Assembly: GCA_029820295.1 (NCBI GenBank)
Contig: JALGVA010000020.1
Location: 1 to 47,763 of the forward strand
Direction of reading: 5' to 3'
DNA from: Candidatus Zipacnadia bacterium
GTDB taxonomy: Bacteria; Armatimonadota; Zipacnadia; Zipacnadales; UBA5352
Length of the DNA: 47,763 bases
Positions 16,944 through 26,872 of the stretch are shown one piece after another. Made by a program: the position numbers and the translations under genes. Each line of letters begins with the position of its first letter. Within the stretch, counting starts at the first letter, position 1. The notes below the pieces were generated by a model. The model was not told the DNA's origin. It did no database searches and was given only the letters and a program-made list of their open reading frames with translations.

Positions 16944-16968
16944 GCGCGCGAAGCGATGCTTCGCGCGC
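16944..16968 (+). promoter_or_regulatory. Perfect hairpin at the mla transcription start
   Basis: GCGCGCGAAGC and GCTTCGCGCGC form an 11-bp perfect stem with loop GAT, starting 3 nt after the -10 box. The 5' end of the transcript would fold at once, or the site could be an operator overlapping the initiation region. Confidence 0.5.
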
Positions 16969-17012
16969 ACCGACGCGCTCAGGCGCACCAGCCCGGTCAC
17001 GGAGCCTCCAGC

Positions 17013-17786
17013 GTGCTGTCAGCCATCGCGGCCCTGGGCAGCTATGTCCTCAGGGGCCTCGCTTTCTTCGGCGAAACGTCCGAGCTGCATCTGCGCACCA
17101 TCGTGCACGTGTCACGGGGCAACATCGAGCTGCACCCGACGGTCGTGCAGATGGCCAGCGTCGGGGTCAGCTCGCTGCCGATTGTCGCCGTGACCATGCT
17201 GTTCTCGGGCATGGTGTTCGCCTATCACGTAGCCGATCAGGCCGCGACGCTGGGGGCGTCGCAGTACGTGGGCTGGGCGGTGGCGGAGACCATGGCGCGT
17301 GAGCTGGGGCCGGCTCTTACCGCTATCGTGGTGGCGGCGCGCGCCGGCTCGGCCATGGCGGCCGAGCTGGGCACGATGAAGGTGACCGAGCAGATCGACG
17401 CCCTGCGCACCATGGCAACCGACCCGGTGCAGTACCTGGTAGTGCCGCGCTACCTGGCGGCTCTGATCACCGTCCCGATGCTCGCGCTGATCGCCGACAT
17501 CATCGGCGTTTCCGGCGGCTACATCATGACCAACGCGACCACCGGGATGACCGCCAGCCAGTATTTCGGCAGCATCCCCGGGAACCTGGAGGAGTGGACC
17601 GTCGCCGCCGGCGTCATCAAGGGGGTCTTCTTCGGCATCATCATCGCCATCGTCGGCTGCCACCAGGGCCTGTACACCCGACGTGCATCCGAAGAAGTGG
17701 GGCGCGCGACCACCCGCGCCGTGGTCTACTGCATCATGCTCATCTACGCGGCCAACCTGGTGCTCACCGTCCTGCTCCTGCCATGA
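17013..17786 (+). CDS. mlaE: Phospholipid ABC transporter permease MlaE
   Basis: 257 aa from GTG 17013, with GGAG 8 nt upstream. A longer frame from ATG 16956 would begin inside the hairpin and lacks hydrophobic sequence, so I prefer the GTG. It is the multi-pass inner-membrane permease of the MCE transport system: VTMLFSGMVFAYHV, then the family core LGPALTAIVVAARAGSAMAA and ELGTMKVTEQIDALRTMATD, then RYLAALITVPMLALIADIIG and further membrane segments. It couples MlaF ATP hydrolysis to lipid movement toward the MCE protein. First gene of mlaE-mlaF-mlaD behind a strong promoter. Confidence 0.94.
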   Translation: MLSAIAALGSYVLRGLAFFGETSELHLRTIVHVSRGNIELHPTVVQMASVGVSSLPIVAVTMLFSGMVFAYHVADQAATLGASQYVGWAVAETMARELGPALTAIVVAARAGSAMAAELGTMKVTEQIDALRTMATDPVQYLVVPRYLAALITVPMLALIADIIGVSGGYIMTNATTGMTASQYFGSIPGNLEEWTVAAGVIKGVFFGIIIAIVGCHQGLYTRRASEEVGRATTRAVVYCIMLIYAANLVLTVLLLP

Positions 17787-17810
17787 GCTACGACCGCAGA
17801 GGCTGAGAGA

Positions 17811-18692
17811 ATGCCCGGCACAGACGACAGCGTGGCAGTCGGCGAGCGCTCCGCCCGGGCCGACGCGACTTCCGAGTCGCAGCCTGAGGCGTCCGTCACC
17901 GCGCCCGATCACGACGGCGGCAAGCAGTCCCCGCTGCTCTCCGTGCGTGACGTGTCGCACACGCTTGCGGACACTCAGATACTCGACAGCATCAGCTTCG
18001 ACGTCTTCCCGGGCGAGATCTTCGGCATCATGGGTATGTCGGGATCGGGCAAGACCACCCTGCTGCGCCTGCTCATCGGGCTGGAGCGCCCCACTCGTGG
18101 ACATATCTTCTTCAAGGACCGCGACATCACCGCTCTCGATGAGTTCGAACTCAACGAGGTGCGCAAGTCCATGGGCATGTGCTTCCAGTACTCGGCCCTG
18201 TTCGACTCGATGACCGTGGCCGAGAACGTGGCCTTCGCCATGCGAAATCGCCGCGATGTGCCGCGCGAGGAGATCGACGCGCGCGTCCACGAGCTGCTCG
18301 ATCTGGTCGAGATGGAGGGCCAGGAGGATCGGATGCCCGCGGACCTCAGCGGCGGCATGAAGAAGCGCGTGGGGATCGCCCGCGCGCTCATGGAGCAACC
18401 TGAGCTGGTCCTCTACGACGAGCCCAGCAGCGGCCTCGATCCGGTCATGGCGTGCAACATCACCGGCCTGATCAAGAAGGTGAGCGACGACCTGGGCTCG
18501 ACGGCGGTGATCGTCTCGCATGACGTCGAGCACCTGCTGGCGATCGCCGACCGGGTGCTCATGCTCCACGACCGGCGTGTGCAGGTGATCGGGACGCCTG
18601 AGGACCTGAGGGCCTGCGAGATACCCATCGTGCACCGGTTCGTCCACGGGATCGAGAGCGGGCCGGGCTCGGAATTCTGCCCCGCGAGGTGA
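17811..18692 (+). CDS. mlaF: Phospholipid ABC transporter ATP-binding protein MlaF
   Basis: 293 aa. ABC ATPase powering MlaE. A hydrophilic 40-residue N-terminal extension precedes the core. Walker A is GMSGSGKTTLLRLL; the Q-loop is in FQYSALFDSMTVAENVAFAM; the signature is LSGGMKKRVGIARALMEQ (the LSGGM variant typical of this subfamily); Walker B is LVLYDEPSSGLDP; the switch histidine is in VIVSHDVEH. 24 nt after mlaE and 6 nt before mlaD, so all three are one transcriptional unit. MlaB (the STAS partner) is not seen. Confidence 0.95.
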   Translation: MPGTDDSVAVGERSARADATSESQPEASVTAPDHDGGKQSPLLSVRDVSHTLADTQILDSISFDVFPGEIFGIMGMSGSGKTTLLRLLIGLERPTRGHIFFKDRDITALDEFELNEVRKSMGMCFQYSALFDSMTVAENVAFAMRNRRDVPREEIDARVHELLDLVEMEGQEDRMPADLSGGMKKRVGIARALMEQPELVLYDEPSSGLDPVMACNITGLIKKVSDDLGSTAVIVSHDVEHLLAIADRVLMLHDRRVQVIGTPEDLRACEIPIVHRFVHGIESGPGSEFCPAR

Positions 18693-18698
18693 GCGCTG

Positions 18699-20279
18699 GT
18701 GTCGGCAGAGGCCAAAGTGGGCTTGCTGGTGATTGTCGTGGCTCTGCTGGCGGCGGGCGTGGCGATCTTCCTCAGCGACGCGCTCCGCGCGTGGCGCGCG
18801 TGGGAGATCGTCGTGCAGTTCGCCAATGTGCACGGGCTGCGCAAGGGTGACAGCGTACGGCTGCGCGGCCACCCCATCGGGCGCGTGAAGCAGGTCGAAA
18901 TCAGTCCGCATGCGCGGTTCCCGGGCAAGGACGTGGCGGTGACCTGCACCATCTTTGACCCCAACGCCATCCTCTACAGCACCGACAGCTTCACCATCAC
19001 GCAGGGCGCGCTCGTGGGTGACAAGCATCTGGCCATCACCCAGCCCGAGGGGGCGCGGCCCGAACGCGCGCGCCTTACCGACGGCGACGTCGTCGGGGGC
19101 GCCCCGGGGAGCACGGCAGAGGTCATCATGGACGAGACGCGACTGCTGCTCGAGGCGGCGCGCACCGCGATCGAGTCGGTCAAGGGAGTGCTGGCCGACG
19201 CGCAGATGCAGGAGGACCTGAAGAGCACGGTCGGCAACCTGCGCGCCGCCACGGAGCGGGCCGTGGCCTTGTCCGCCCGGGCGGTCGAAGTGGTGGACAC
19301 CTTCGCGCGCGCGGGGCACGCCAACGAGGCGCGCCTGGCCGCCATCATGGACAACCTGATCGCGGCCTCCGACGACATCGCCACCACCACCCAGCGCGTG
19401 CACGACATGGTGGCGATCACCCCGGTGCCGGCTCAGGTGGCCGCCGCCGGCGAGAACCTGGTGCGGGCCTCCGAGGACCTGGCCGCCATCGCCGAGAACG
19501 CCCGCGCCCGCGTCGAGGAATCGACCATCGATGAGGACGTGGAGCGCGCGGTGGCGAACCTGCAGGAGGCCAGCGAGAACATCCGCGAGATGTCCGCGAG
19601 CGCGGCCGAGCTGGCGGGCGACGAGCAGCTTTCCGCCGATATCCGCGCCACCATGGAGAACGCGCGCGCGGCCTCTGAGAGCCTGCGTGAGGCTGCCGCC
19701 CACGCCGAGTCGCTGCTCGGCGACGAGCAGATCAACGAGGACCTGCGTGCCACGGTGGCCAGCCTGCGCGACACCGCCGAGACCAGCACCGAGACCATGC
19801 AGCGCGCCGATCGCGTCATGACGAACATCGAGAGCACGATGGAGACGGTGCGGCGCACCCAGGAGATCGTGACCGACATCGATACGCGCGCCCGCGTGCA
19901 GTTCCGGCAGGCGATCGATGGCGGCTTCCGCGCCGATGCCGCCTTCGATCTGCGCCCCGAGCCCGAGAGCCGGGCCGCCTGGCGCATCGGCCTGCGCGAC
20001 ATCGGTGATGGCGACACGCTGGACCTGCAGTACTCCGAGCGCAGGGCCGATGACGTCGTCCGCGCCGGGCTGTTCGGGGGCAGCCTGGGCGTGGGCTATG
20101 ACTGGAACGAGTGGAGCAACATGGGGCTGGAGGGCGAACTCTCCAACCCCGACGACCTGCGCCTCGATCTGCGCCTGCGGCTGAGCGTGCAGCGCGAGTA
20201 CGGTCTGCTGCTGGGTCTCGAGGACGCCTTCGACGATGCCGATCCGTTGGTAGGCTTCCGCTACACGTCGCAGTTCTGA
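18699..20279 (+). CDS. mlaD: MCE-family MlaD with long helical bridge and C-terminal beta-barrel-like domain
   Basis: 526 aa, far longer than the roughly 180 aa of E. coli MlaD. One transmembrane helix (residues about 7-26) anchors it in the inner membrane. The MCE domain (about 34-120) contains ANVHGLRKGDSVRLRGHPIG and ITQGALVGDKHLAI. Residues about 140-400 are predicted coiled-coil helices with repeated units (GDEQLSADIRATMENAR, GDEQINEDLRATVASLR). The last 124 residues are strand-rich (WRIGLRDIGDGDTLDLQYSE, LFGGSLGVGYDWNEW, LDLRLRLSVQREYGLLLG) and end in phenylalanine. This matches the trans-envelope MlaD described for Veillonella parvula, where one protein spans the periplasm and enters the outer membrane. 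GTG start, 6 nt after mlaF. Confidence 0.9.
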   Translation: MSAEAKVGLLVIVVALLAAGVAIFLSDALRAWRAWEIVVQFANVHGLRKGDSVRLRGHPIGRVKQVEISPHARFPGKDVAVTCTIFDPNAILYSTDSFTITQGALVGDKHLAITQPEGARPERARLTDGDVVGGAPGSTAEVIMDETRLLLEAARTAIESVKGVLADAQMQEDLKSTVGNLRAATERAVALSARAVEVVDTFARAGHANEARLAAIMDNLIAASDDIATTTQRVHDMVAITPVPAQVAAAGENLVRASEDLAAIAENARARVEESTIDEDVERAVANLQEASENIREMSASAAELAGDEQLSADIRATMENARAASESLREAAAHAESLLGDEQINEDLRATVASLRDTAETSTETMQRADRVMTNIESTMETVRRTQEIVTDIDTRARVQFRQAIDGGFRADAAFDLRPEPESRAAWRIGLRDIGDGDTLDLQYSERRADDVVRAGLFGGSLGVGYDWNEWSNMGLEGELSNPDDLRLDLRLRLSVQREYGLLLGLEDAFDDADPLVGFRYTSQF

Positions 20280-20382
20280 GAAGGGAGCCGGGGGCACCAC
20301 GCCCTCCGGTCAGTCGTGCGGGAACTCAAGCCAGGCCACCGCGGCCCAGCGCGGGCGCGGGCCTGGCATCGGGAGGACATCC

Positions 20383-20988
20383 ATGAAGGTCATACTGCTG
20401 TCGGACGTGCCGCGCGTCGGTCATGAGGGCGACGTCATCGACGTCGCCGACGGCTACCTGCGCAACTACCTCGAGCCCCGCGGCCTGGCGGTCATCGCCA
20501 CCCGCGGCGCGCTGCGTGATCTTGAGAGCCGGCGCGAGGCCATCGAGCGCCGCGACGACCAGAAGCGCGAGCGCGCGCAGCAGCTCGTCAATGAGCTGCG
20601 CGACAAGCGCATCGTCGTCAAGGCGCCTGCGGGCGAGGGCGACCGCCTGCATGGCACGGTCACCACGGGCCAGATCGCCGAGGCCGCCGAGGAGCAGCTC
20701 TCGCTGGTCATCGACCGGCGTGACATCGACATCGCCGAGCCGATCCGCGAGCTGGGCGACTATCTGATCACCGCCAAGGTCTACAAGGACGTCGAGGCGC
20801 AGCTCCCCGTGCGCGTCGTGGGACTTGACGGCGAGGAGCGCTCCGTCGAGGAAATCCTCGAGGAGGCGGCCGAGGAGTACATCGCCGAAGAGGAGGCCGC
20901 CGGGGCCGAGGAGGCACTCGAAGAGGGGCTCGACGAGGAGGCCGCCGAAGAGGAAGCGGCCGAGGAAGACGAGGACACGGAGCAGTAG
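20383..20988 (+). CDS. rplI: 50S ribosomal protein bL9 with acidic tail
   Basis: 201 aa. The N-terminal domain (MKVILLSDVPRVGHEGDVID, then GYLRNYLEPRGLAV) binds 23S rRNA, a long helix follows, and the C-terminal domain (about 75-150) is normal. Beyond it come roughly 50 residues made mostly of Glu and Ala (EEEAAGAEEALEEGLDEEAA and a final EEDEDTEQ), absent from typical bL9 of about 150 aa. A GGGAGGAC site precedes the ATG. It lies 46 nt before dnaB, the common rplI-dnaB order, but mlaD takes the place of the usual upstream rpsF-ssb-rpsR. Confidence 0.96.
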   Translation: MKVILLSDVPRVGHEGDVIDVADGYLRNYLEPRGLAVIATRGALRDLESRREAIERRDDQKRERAQQLVNELRDKRIVVKAPAGEGDRLHGTVTTGQIAEAAEEQLSLVIDRRDIDIAEPIRELGDYLITAKVYKDVEAQLPVRVVGLDGEERSVEEILEEAAEEYIAEEEAAGAEEALEEGLDEEAAEEEAAEEDEDTEQ

Positions 20989-21034
20989 CGCCATGCGTAC
21001 CGGCGGGGCATGACCACCGCGGCTGGAGGCGCTC

Positions 21035-22482
21035 ATGTCGGACGACAACACCACCCGGACGCTTGACCGGCTTGCCGACCGGCTGCCGCCTCAGGACCTG
21101 GAGGCGGAGCAGGCGACGCTCGGGGCTATGCTCATCGATCCCGAGGCGGTCAGCCGTGCCATGGCCATCGTCGCCGAGGACGACTTCTATCGCGAGGCTC
21201 ACCGCGAGATATTCTCGGCGATCCGCGTCGTGGAGGACGGCGGCAACCCGGTGGACCTGGTGACCGTGGGCGCAGAGCTGCGTCGCCGCGGCAGGCTCGC
21301 TGCGGTGGGCGGCGCCGAGTACCTCACCGCGCTCATCGGTGAGCTTCCCACCAGCGCCCACGTCATCCGCTACGCCACCATCGTTCACGAGAAGGCCGTG
21401 CTACGCCGCCTCATCAAGGCCGGCGCCGAGATCCAGGCCTGCGCCTACGACAACCCCGACGACGTCCAGACCGCGCTGTCGGAGTCCGAGCAGCGCATCT
21501 TCCAGATCGCCCAGCAGCGCGCCGTCCGCGACTACGAGCACATCGGCCCGCTGGTCGAGGAGACCTTTCAGCACCTCGACCAGGCCTTCCACAAGCCCGG
21601 ATTCATTACCGGCATCGCCACCGGCCTGCGGGAGTTCGACGAGATGACCTCCGGCCTGCAGAACGGGAGCCTCGTCATCATCGCCGGGCGTCCCTCCACG
21701 GGCAAGACGTCGCTGATGATCAACAACCTGGCCATGCATGCGGCGTTGCGCAACAAGCCCGCCGTGCCGGTCGGCGTGTTCAGCCTCGAGATGTCCAGCA
21801 GCCAGCTCGCCGAGATGCTGCTCTGCGGCCGCGCCCGGGTCAACTCCTGGCGTCTGCGTGTGGGCAAGATGCGCGGCGATGACTGGGACCGCATCGGCCA
21901 TGCGTTGCAGGACCTGGTGACCGCGCCCATATACATCGACGACACCCCGGCCATCTCCATCATGGAGCTGCGCTCCAAGGCGCGGCGGATGAAGTCGCAG
22001 CACGACATCGGCATGATCTGCGTGGACTATCTGCAGCTCGCCACCACCGGGCGCACCAACATCGAGAATCGCCACCAGGAGATCGGCGAGGTCGCGCGCG
22101 CCCTCAAGGCCATGGCGCGCGAGCTGGACGTGCCCGTGGTCATTGGCTCGCAGCTTTCGCGCAATGTCGAGCGGCGCGAGGAGAAGCGCCCGATCCTCTC
22201 CGACCTGGCCGAGTCGGGCTCAATCGAGGCCGAGGCCGACGTGGTCTGCTTCCTCTACCGCGAGAGCTACTACGAGCGCAAGAAGGCCGCCGAGGAGGTC
22301 CAGGCCGAGGCGGAGGCGCAGGTCAAGCGTACCACCGACGGCCGCGGCGACGAGATCGACATCGCCGAGCTGATCATCGCCAAGCATCGCAACGGCCCGG
22401 TGGGCACGGTCAAGCTCGCCTTCAACCAGAACTCGCGCATCTTTGATAACATCGACCCCTTCCGCACCGCAGAGGAGTACTG

Positions 22483-22483
<1 letters not shown>
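21035..22483 (+). CDS. dnaB: Replicative DNA helicase DnaB
   Basis: 482 aa. Hexameric 5'-3' helicase that unwinds the fork and recruits primase. The N-terminal DnaB domain begins PPQDLEAEQATLGAMLIDPE. The RecA-like domain has Walker A IIAGRPSTGKTSLMINN, then VGVFSLEMSSSQLAEMLLCG, Walker B IGMICVDYLQLATTG, and the DLAESGSIEAEADVVCFLYR segment. Full length without an intein. Start has GGAGG upstream. Its TGA shares a base with the purD ATG (TGATG), so replication and purine genes are coupled. Confidence 0.97.
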
Positions 22484-23757
<1,274 letters not shown>

Positions 23758-23761
23758 TGGC

Positions 23762-24265
23762 ATGAACCCACAGGCCCCGCTGGTGGGCGTTGTGATGGGC
23801 AGCGCATCCGACCTCGACGTGATGCGCAAGTGCAGCGACCTGCTCAGCGAGCTGGGTGTCGCGCACGAGGTCCGCGTTATGTCGGCCCACCGCACGCCCG
23901 AGGCCATTGCCACGTGGGCGAGCGGGGCGGCAGGGCGGGGGCTGCGCGTGCTTATCGCCGGCGCGGGCGCGGCCGCGGCGCTGCCCGGCGTGGTGGCCGC
24001 GCACACGCACCTGCCGGTCATCGGCGTGCCCATCGACGCCACCGCCCTGCGCGGCGTGGACGCGCTCTACGCCATCGTGCAGATGCCCTCGGGCGTGCCG
24101 GTGGCGACGGTGGGGATCGACGGCGCGAAGAACGCCGCCGTGCTGGCCGCGCGCATCCTGGCCCTCCAGGACGACGCGCTGGCGCAGCGACTCGAGGCCA
24201 TGAGCAGCGACAGCCGTGCGCAGGTTGAGGCCGCCGACCAGCGTGTGCGCGAGGAGGCACAATGA
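23762..24265 (+). CDS. purE: N5-carboxyaminoimidazole ribonucleotide mutase PurE
   Basis: 167 aa from ATG 23762. Converts N5-CAIR to CAIR. The signature GVVMGSASDLDVMRKCSDLL, VRVMSAHRTPEAI, and the PVIGVPIDATALRGVDALYA/IVQMPSGVPVATVGI stretch are class I-like. The conserved GGAAHLPG motif reads GAAAALPG, so its histidine, important in class I enzymes, is replaced by alanine. PurK, the usual partner, is absent from the window. The stop overlaps the purF start (ATGA). Reaction assignment is from family; the substitution leaves some doubt on mechanism. Confidence 0.92.
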   Translation: MNPQAPLVGVVMGSASDLDVMRKCSDLLSELGVAHEVRVMSAHRTPEAIATWASGAAGRGLRVLIAGAGAAAALPGVVAAHTHLPVIGVPIDATALRGVDALYAIVQMPSGVPVATVGIDGAKNAAVLAARILALQDDALAQRLEAMSSDSRAQVEAADQRVREEAQ

Positions 24266-25734
24266 GCCGGTCGCCGGGCTGCGACGACTGCCATCATTGC
24301 CGCCACGACGCCGAGACCACCTGGCGCGACGCCTGCGGCGTCTTCGGCGTGCAGGCGCCGGGCACCGACGACCTGTCCCGCCTGTGCTACTTCGGGCTCT
24401 TCGCTCTGCAGCACCGCGGGCAGGAGAGCGCCGGAATCGCGGTGGGCGGCGCGGATGGCATCCACGTGCACACCGGCATGGGCCTCGCCACCCAGGTCTT
24501 CGACGATGATGACCTCGCGCGCCTGCAGGGCGACACCGCGCTGGGGCACGTGCGCTATTCCACGATGGGCTCCAACGTCATCGAGAACGCCCAGCCCTTC
24601 GTGGCCGAGCATCGCAGTGGCCCCATCGCGGTCGGCCACAACGGCAACCTCGTCAACGCGCGCGCGCTGCGCGACGAGCTGGAGGCCCAGGGCGTGCAGT
24701 TCGCGGCCACGAGCGACACGGAGGTGCTCACCCACCTGATCGCCCGCTCCACCGAGGCGCGCATCGAGGACGCCGTCGCGGAGGCCATGCACAGGATGCA
24801 GGGCGCCTACTCCCTGGGCATCATCACCCCCGACCGGCTGCTCGCGGTGCGCGACCCCCATGGCGTGCGCCCGCTGTGCGTCGGCCGCCTCAACGGTGGG
24901 CAGTGGGTCATCGCCTCCGAGACCTGCGCACTGGCAGTCATCGGCGCCGACTACGTACGCGAGGTCGAGCCCGGCGAGATCGTCAGCTTCGCCGGCGGCG
25001 AGATGCAGTCGATCCAGGTGATGCAGGCCGAGCGCAAGGCCTGCTGCATCTTCGAGTTCATCTACTTCGCGCGCCCCGACAGCCACATCTACGGCCGCTC
25101 CATCTACCAGTCGCGCGTGCGCATGGGCCACATGCTCGCCCGACAGGCGCCGGTCGAGGCCGACATGGTCATGGGCGTGCCGGAAACCGGCATCCCCCAC
25201 GCCGTCGGCTTCGCCGAGGTCGCCGGCATCCCGTTCGGCGAGGGCTTCATCAAGAACCGCTACATCCACCGCACCTTCATCAAGCCCAGCCAGCGCATGC
25301 GCTCGCTGGGGGTGCGCATGAAGCTCAGCCCCCTGCGCGAGGCCATCGCCGGCAAGCGCGTGGTGGTGGTCGATGATTCCATCGTGCGCGGCACCACGAC
25401 CGGGCCGGAGATCCAACTGCTGCGCGAGGCCGGGGCGCGCGAGATTCACCTGCGCATCTCCTGCCCGCCCATCAAGTACCCCTGCTTCTACGGCATCGAC
25501 ACCTCCGCCGGGCGCTCGGAGCTGATCGCGGCGCGCCTGACCAAGGAGAAGATCCGCGAGCACATCGGCGCGGATTCACTGGAGTTCCTCAGCCTGCCCA
25601 ACCTCGTCAAGGCGGTCGGCCTGCCGCGCGCCAACTTCTGCACCGCCTGCTTCGACAACCGCTACCCGATCATCGTCCCCGAGCACCTGCGCGTAACCAA
25701 GTTCGACCTCGAAGAGGCGCCGGCCGGAAGTTGA
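24262..25734 (+). CDS. purF: Amidophosphoribosyltransferase PurF
   Basis: 490 aa. Transfers glutamine nitrogen to PRPP, the first committed purine step. A 24-residue propeptide precedes the nucleophile Cys25 in ACGVFGV. Class II glutaminase motifs include [24 protein letters not shown] and VGHNGNLVN. The PRTase site is [16 protein letters not shown]. Cysteines in [16 protein letters not shown] and NFCTACFDN fit the 4Fe-4S ligands of the Bacillus-type enzyme. The propeptide contains [10 protein letters not shown], an unusual Cys/His cluster. Overlaps purE by 4 nt; 23 nt before purM. Confidence 0.97.
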   Translation: MSRSPGCDDCHHCRHDAETTWRDACGVFGVQAPGTDDLSRLCYFGLFALQHRGQESAGIAVGGADGIHVHTGMGLATQVFDDDDLARLQGDTALGHVRYSTMGSNVIENAQPFVAEHRSGPIAVGHNGNLVNARALRDELEAQGVQFAATSDTEVLTHLIARSTEARIEDAVAEAMHRMQGAYSLGIITPDRLLAVRDPHGVRPLCVGRLNGGQWVIASETCALAVIGADYVREVEPGEIVSFAGGEMQSIQVMQAERKACCIFEFIYFARPDSHIYGRSIYQSRVRMGHMLARQAPVEADMVMGVPETGIPHAVGFAEVAGIPFGEGFIKNRYIHRTFIKPSQRMRSLGVRMKLSPLREAIAGKRVVVVDDSIVRGTTTGPEIQLLREAGAREIHLRISCPPIKYPCFYGIDTSAGRSELIAARLTKEKIREHIGADSLEFLSLPNLVKAVGLPRANFCTACFDNRYPIIVPEHLRVTKFDLEEAPAGS

Positions 25735-25757
25735 TCGCTCCGCACGGAGGGATTGCG

Positions 25758-26795
25758 ATGGACCAGGGCCCGACCTACCGGGACGCCGGGGTGGACATCG
25801 ACGCGGGTGAGCGCGCGGTCGAGCTGATGAAGCGCGCAGTCCACTCCACCCACACTCCCGGCGTCATCGGCGGCCTCGCCGACTTCGGCGGCATGGTCCG
25901 CCTCGGCGGCGGCTGGACCGACCCGGTGCTGGTGGGCGGCACGGACTCGGTCGGCACCAAGCTCAAGATCGCCTTCGCGCTCGATCGGCACGACACCATC
26001 GGCCGCGACTGTGTCGCCATGTGCGTCGATGACGTCATCTGCCAGGGCGCGGCGCCGCTCATGTTCCTCGACTACATCGGCATCGGCAGGCTCATCCCCG
26101 AGGTCGTCGCGCAGATCGTCGAGGGCGTCGCGGCGGGCTGCCGCATCGCCGGCTGCGCGCTCCTGGGCGGGGAGACCGCCGAGTTGCCGGGCCTGTACGC
26201 CGAGGGCGAGTACGACCTCGTGGGCTTCGCGGTGGGCGTGGTGGAGCGCAGCCGGGTCATCGACGGCTCTCGCGTCGCGGCCGGCGATGTGCTCATCGGC
26301 CTGCCCTCGTCGGGCCTGCACAGTAACGGCTACTCGCTGGCGCGCTACGTGCTGCTCGACACCGCGGGCCTGGCGCTCGACGCCGAGGTCGAGGAGCTGG
26401 GCCGCACTCTGGGCGAGGAGCTGCTCGAGCCCACGCGCATCTACGCCGGCTCGCTGGTGAAGCTCCTGCGCAGCGGCGTCCTTCCGCACGCGGTCACGCA
26501 CATCACCGGCGGAGGCATCGGTGGCAATGTCGCGCGTGGCATCCCCCACGGTCTGACCGCGCGCGTGGACCTGGGCAGCTTCCCGCGCCCGCCGATCTTC
26601 GACCTGATCCAGCGCATCGGCGACGTGGCCGAGGCCGAAATGCGCCGCACCTTCAACCTGGGGCTGGGCATGGTGCTGGTGGTGGCCGAGGCCGACACGC
26701 ACCGCGCCACGGAAATGCTGCGCACCGCCGGCGAGGAACCGCTGATCGTCGGCGAGGTCATCGAGGGCGGCGAGGGCGGCTGCGTGCTGGAGTAG
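25758..26795 (+). CDS. purM: Phosphoribosylformylglycinamidine cyclo-ligase PurM
   Basis: 345 aa from ATG 25758 (GGAGGG 7 nt upstream). Forms AIR from FGAM with ATP. Family signatures: [91 protein letters not shown] and [12 protein letters not shown]. Last gene of the purD-E-F-M cluster. A hairpin downstream may end the unit. Confidence 0.97.
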   Translation: MDQGPTYRDAGVDIDAGERAVELMKRAVHSTHTPGVIGGLADFGGMVRLGGGWTDPVLVGGTDSVGTKLKIAFALDRHDTIGRDCVAMCVDDVICQGAAPLMFLDYIGIGRLIPEVVAQIVEGVAAGCRIAGCALLGGETAELPGLYAEGEYDLVGFAVGVVERSRVIDGSRVAAGDVLIGLPSSGLHSNGYSLARYVLLDTAGLALDAEVEELGRTLGEELLEPTRIYAGSLVKLLRSGVLPHAVTHITGGGIGGNVARGIPHGLTARVDLGSFPRPPIFDLIQRIGDVAEAEMRRTFNLGLGMVLVVAEADTHRATEMLRTAGEEPLIVGEVIEGGEGGCVLE

Positions 26796-26822
26796 GGCAA
26801 GGTGGCTACGCACAGACCGTGC

Positions 26823-26844
26823 GGCCCGGGCGACGCCCCGGGCC
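26823..26844. terminator. Bidirectional hairpin between purM and the histidine kinase gene
   Basis: GGCCCGGG, loop CGACGC, CCCGGGCC: an 8-bp stem between two convergent genes. No U-run on either side, so termination is likely only if assisted. Confidence 0.5.
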
Positions 26845-26872
26845 ATTGCCGTGCCATCTTCGGGCAGAGCCG

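Noticed and set aside
17112-20300. A 1062-codon open frame on the minus strand opposite mlaE-mlaF-mlaD.
   Set aside because: Shadow frame caused by high GC at third positions; the plus strand carries three complete recognisable proteins with motifs, whereas this frame has a low-complexity His/Gly/Val/Arg composition and no motif.
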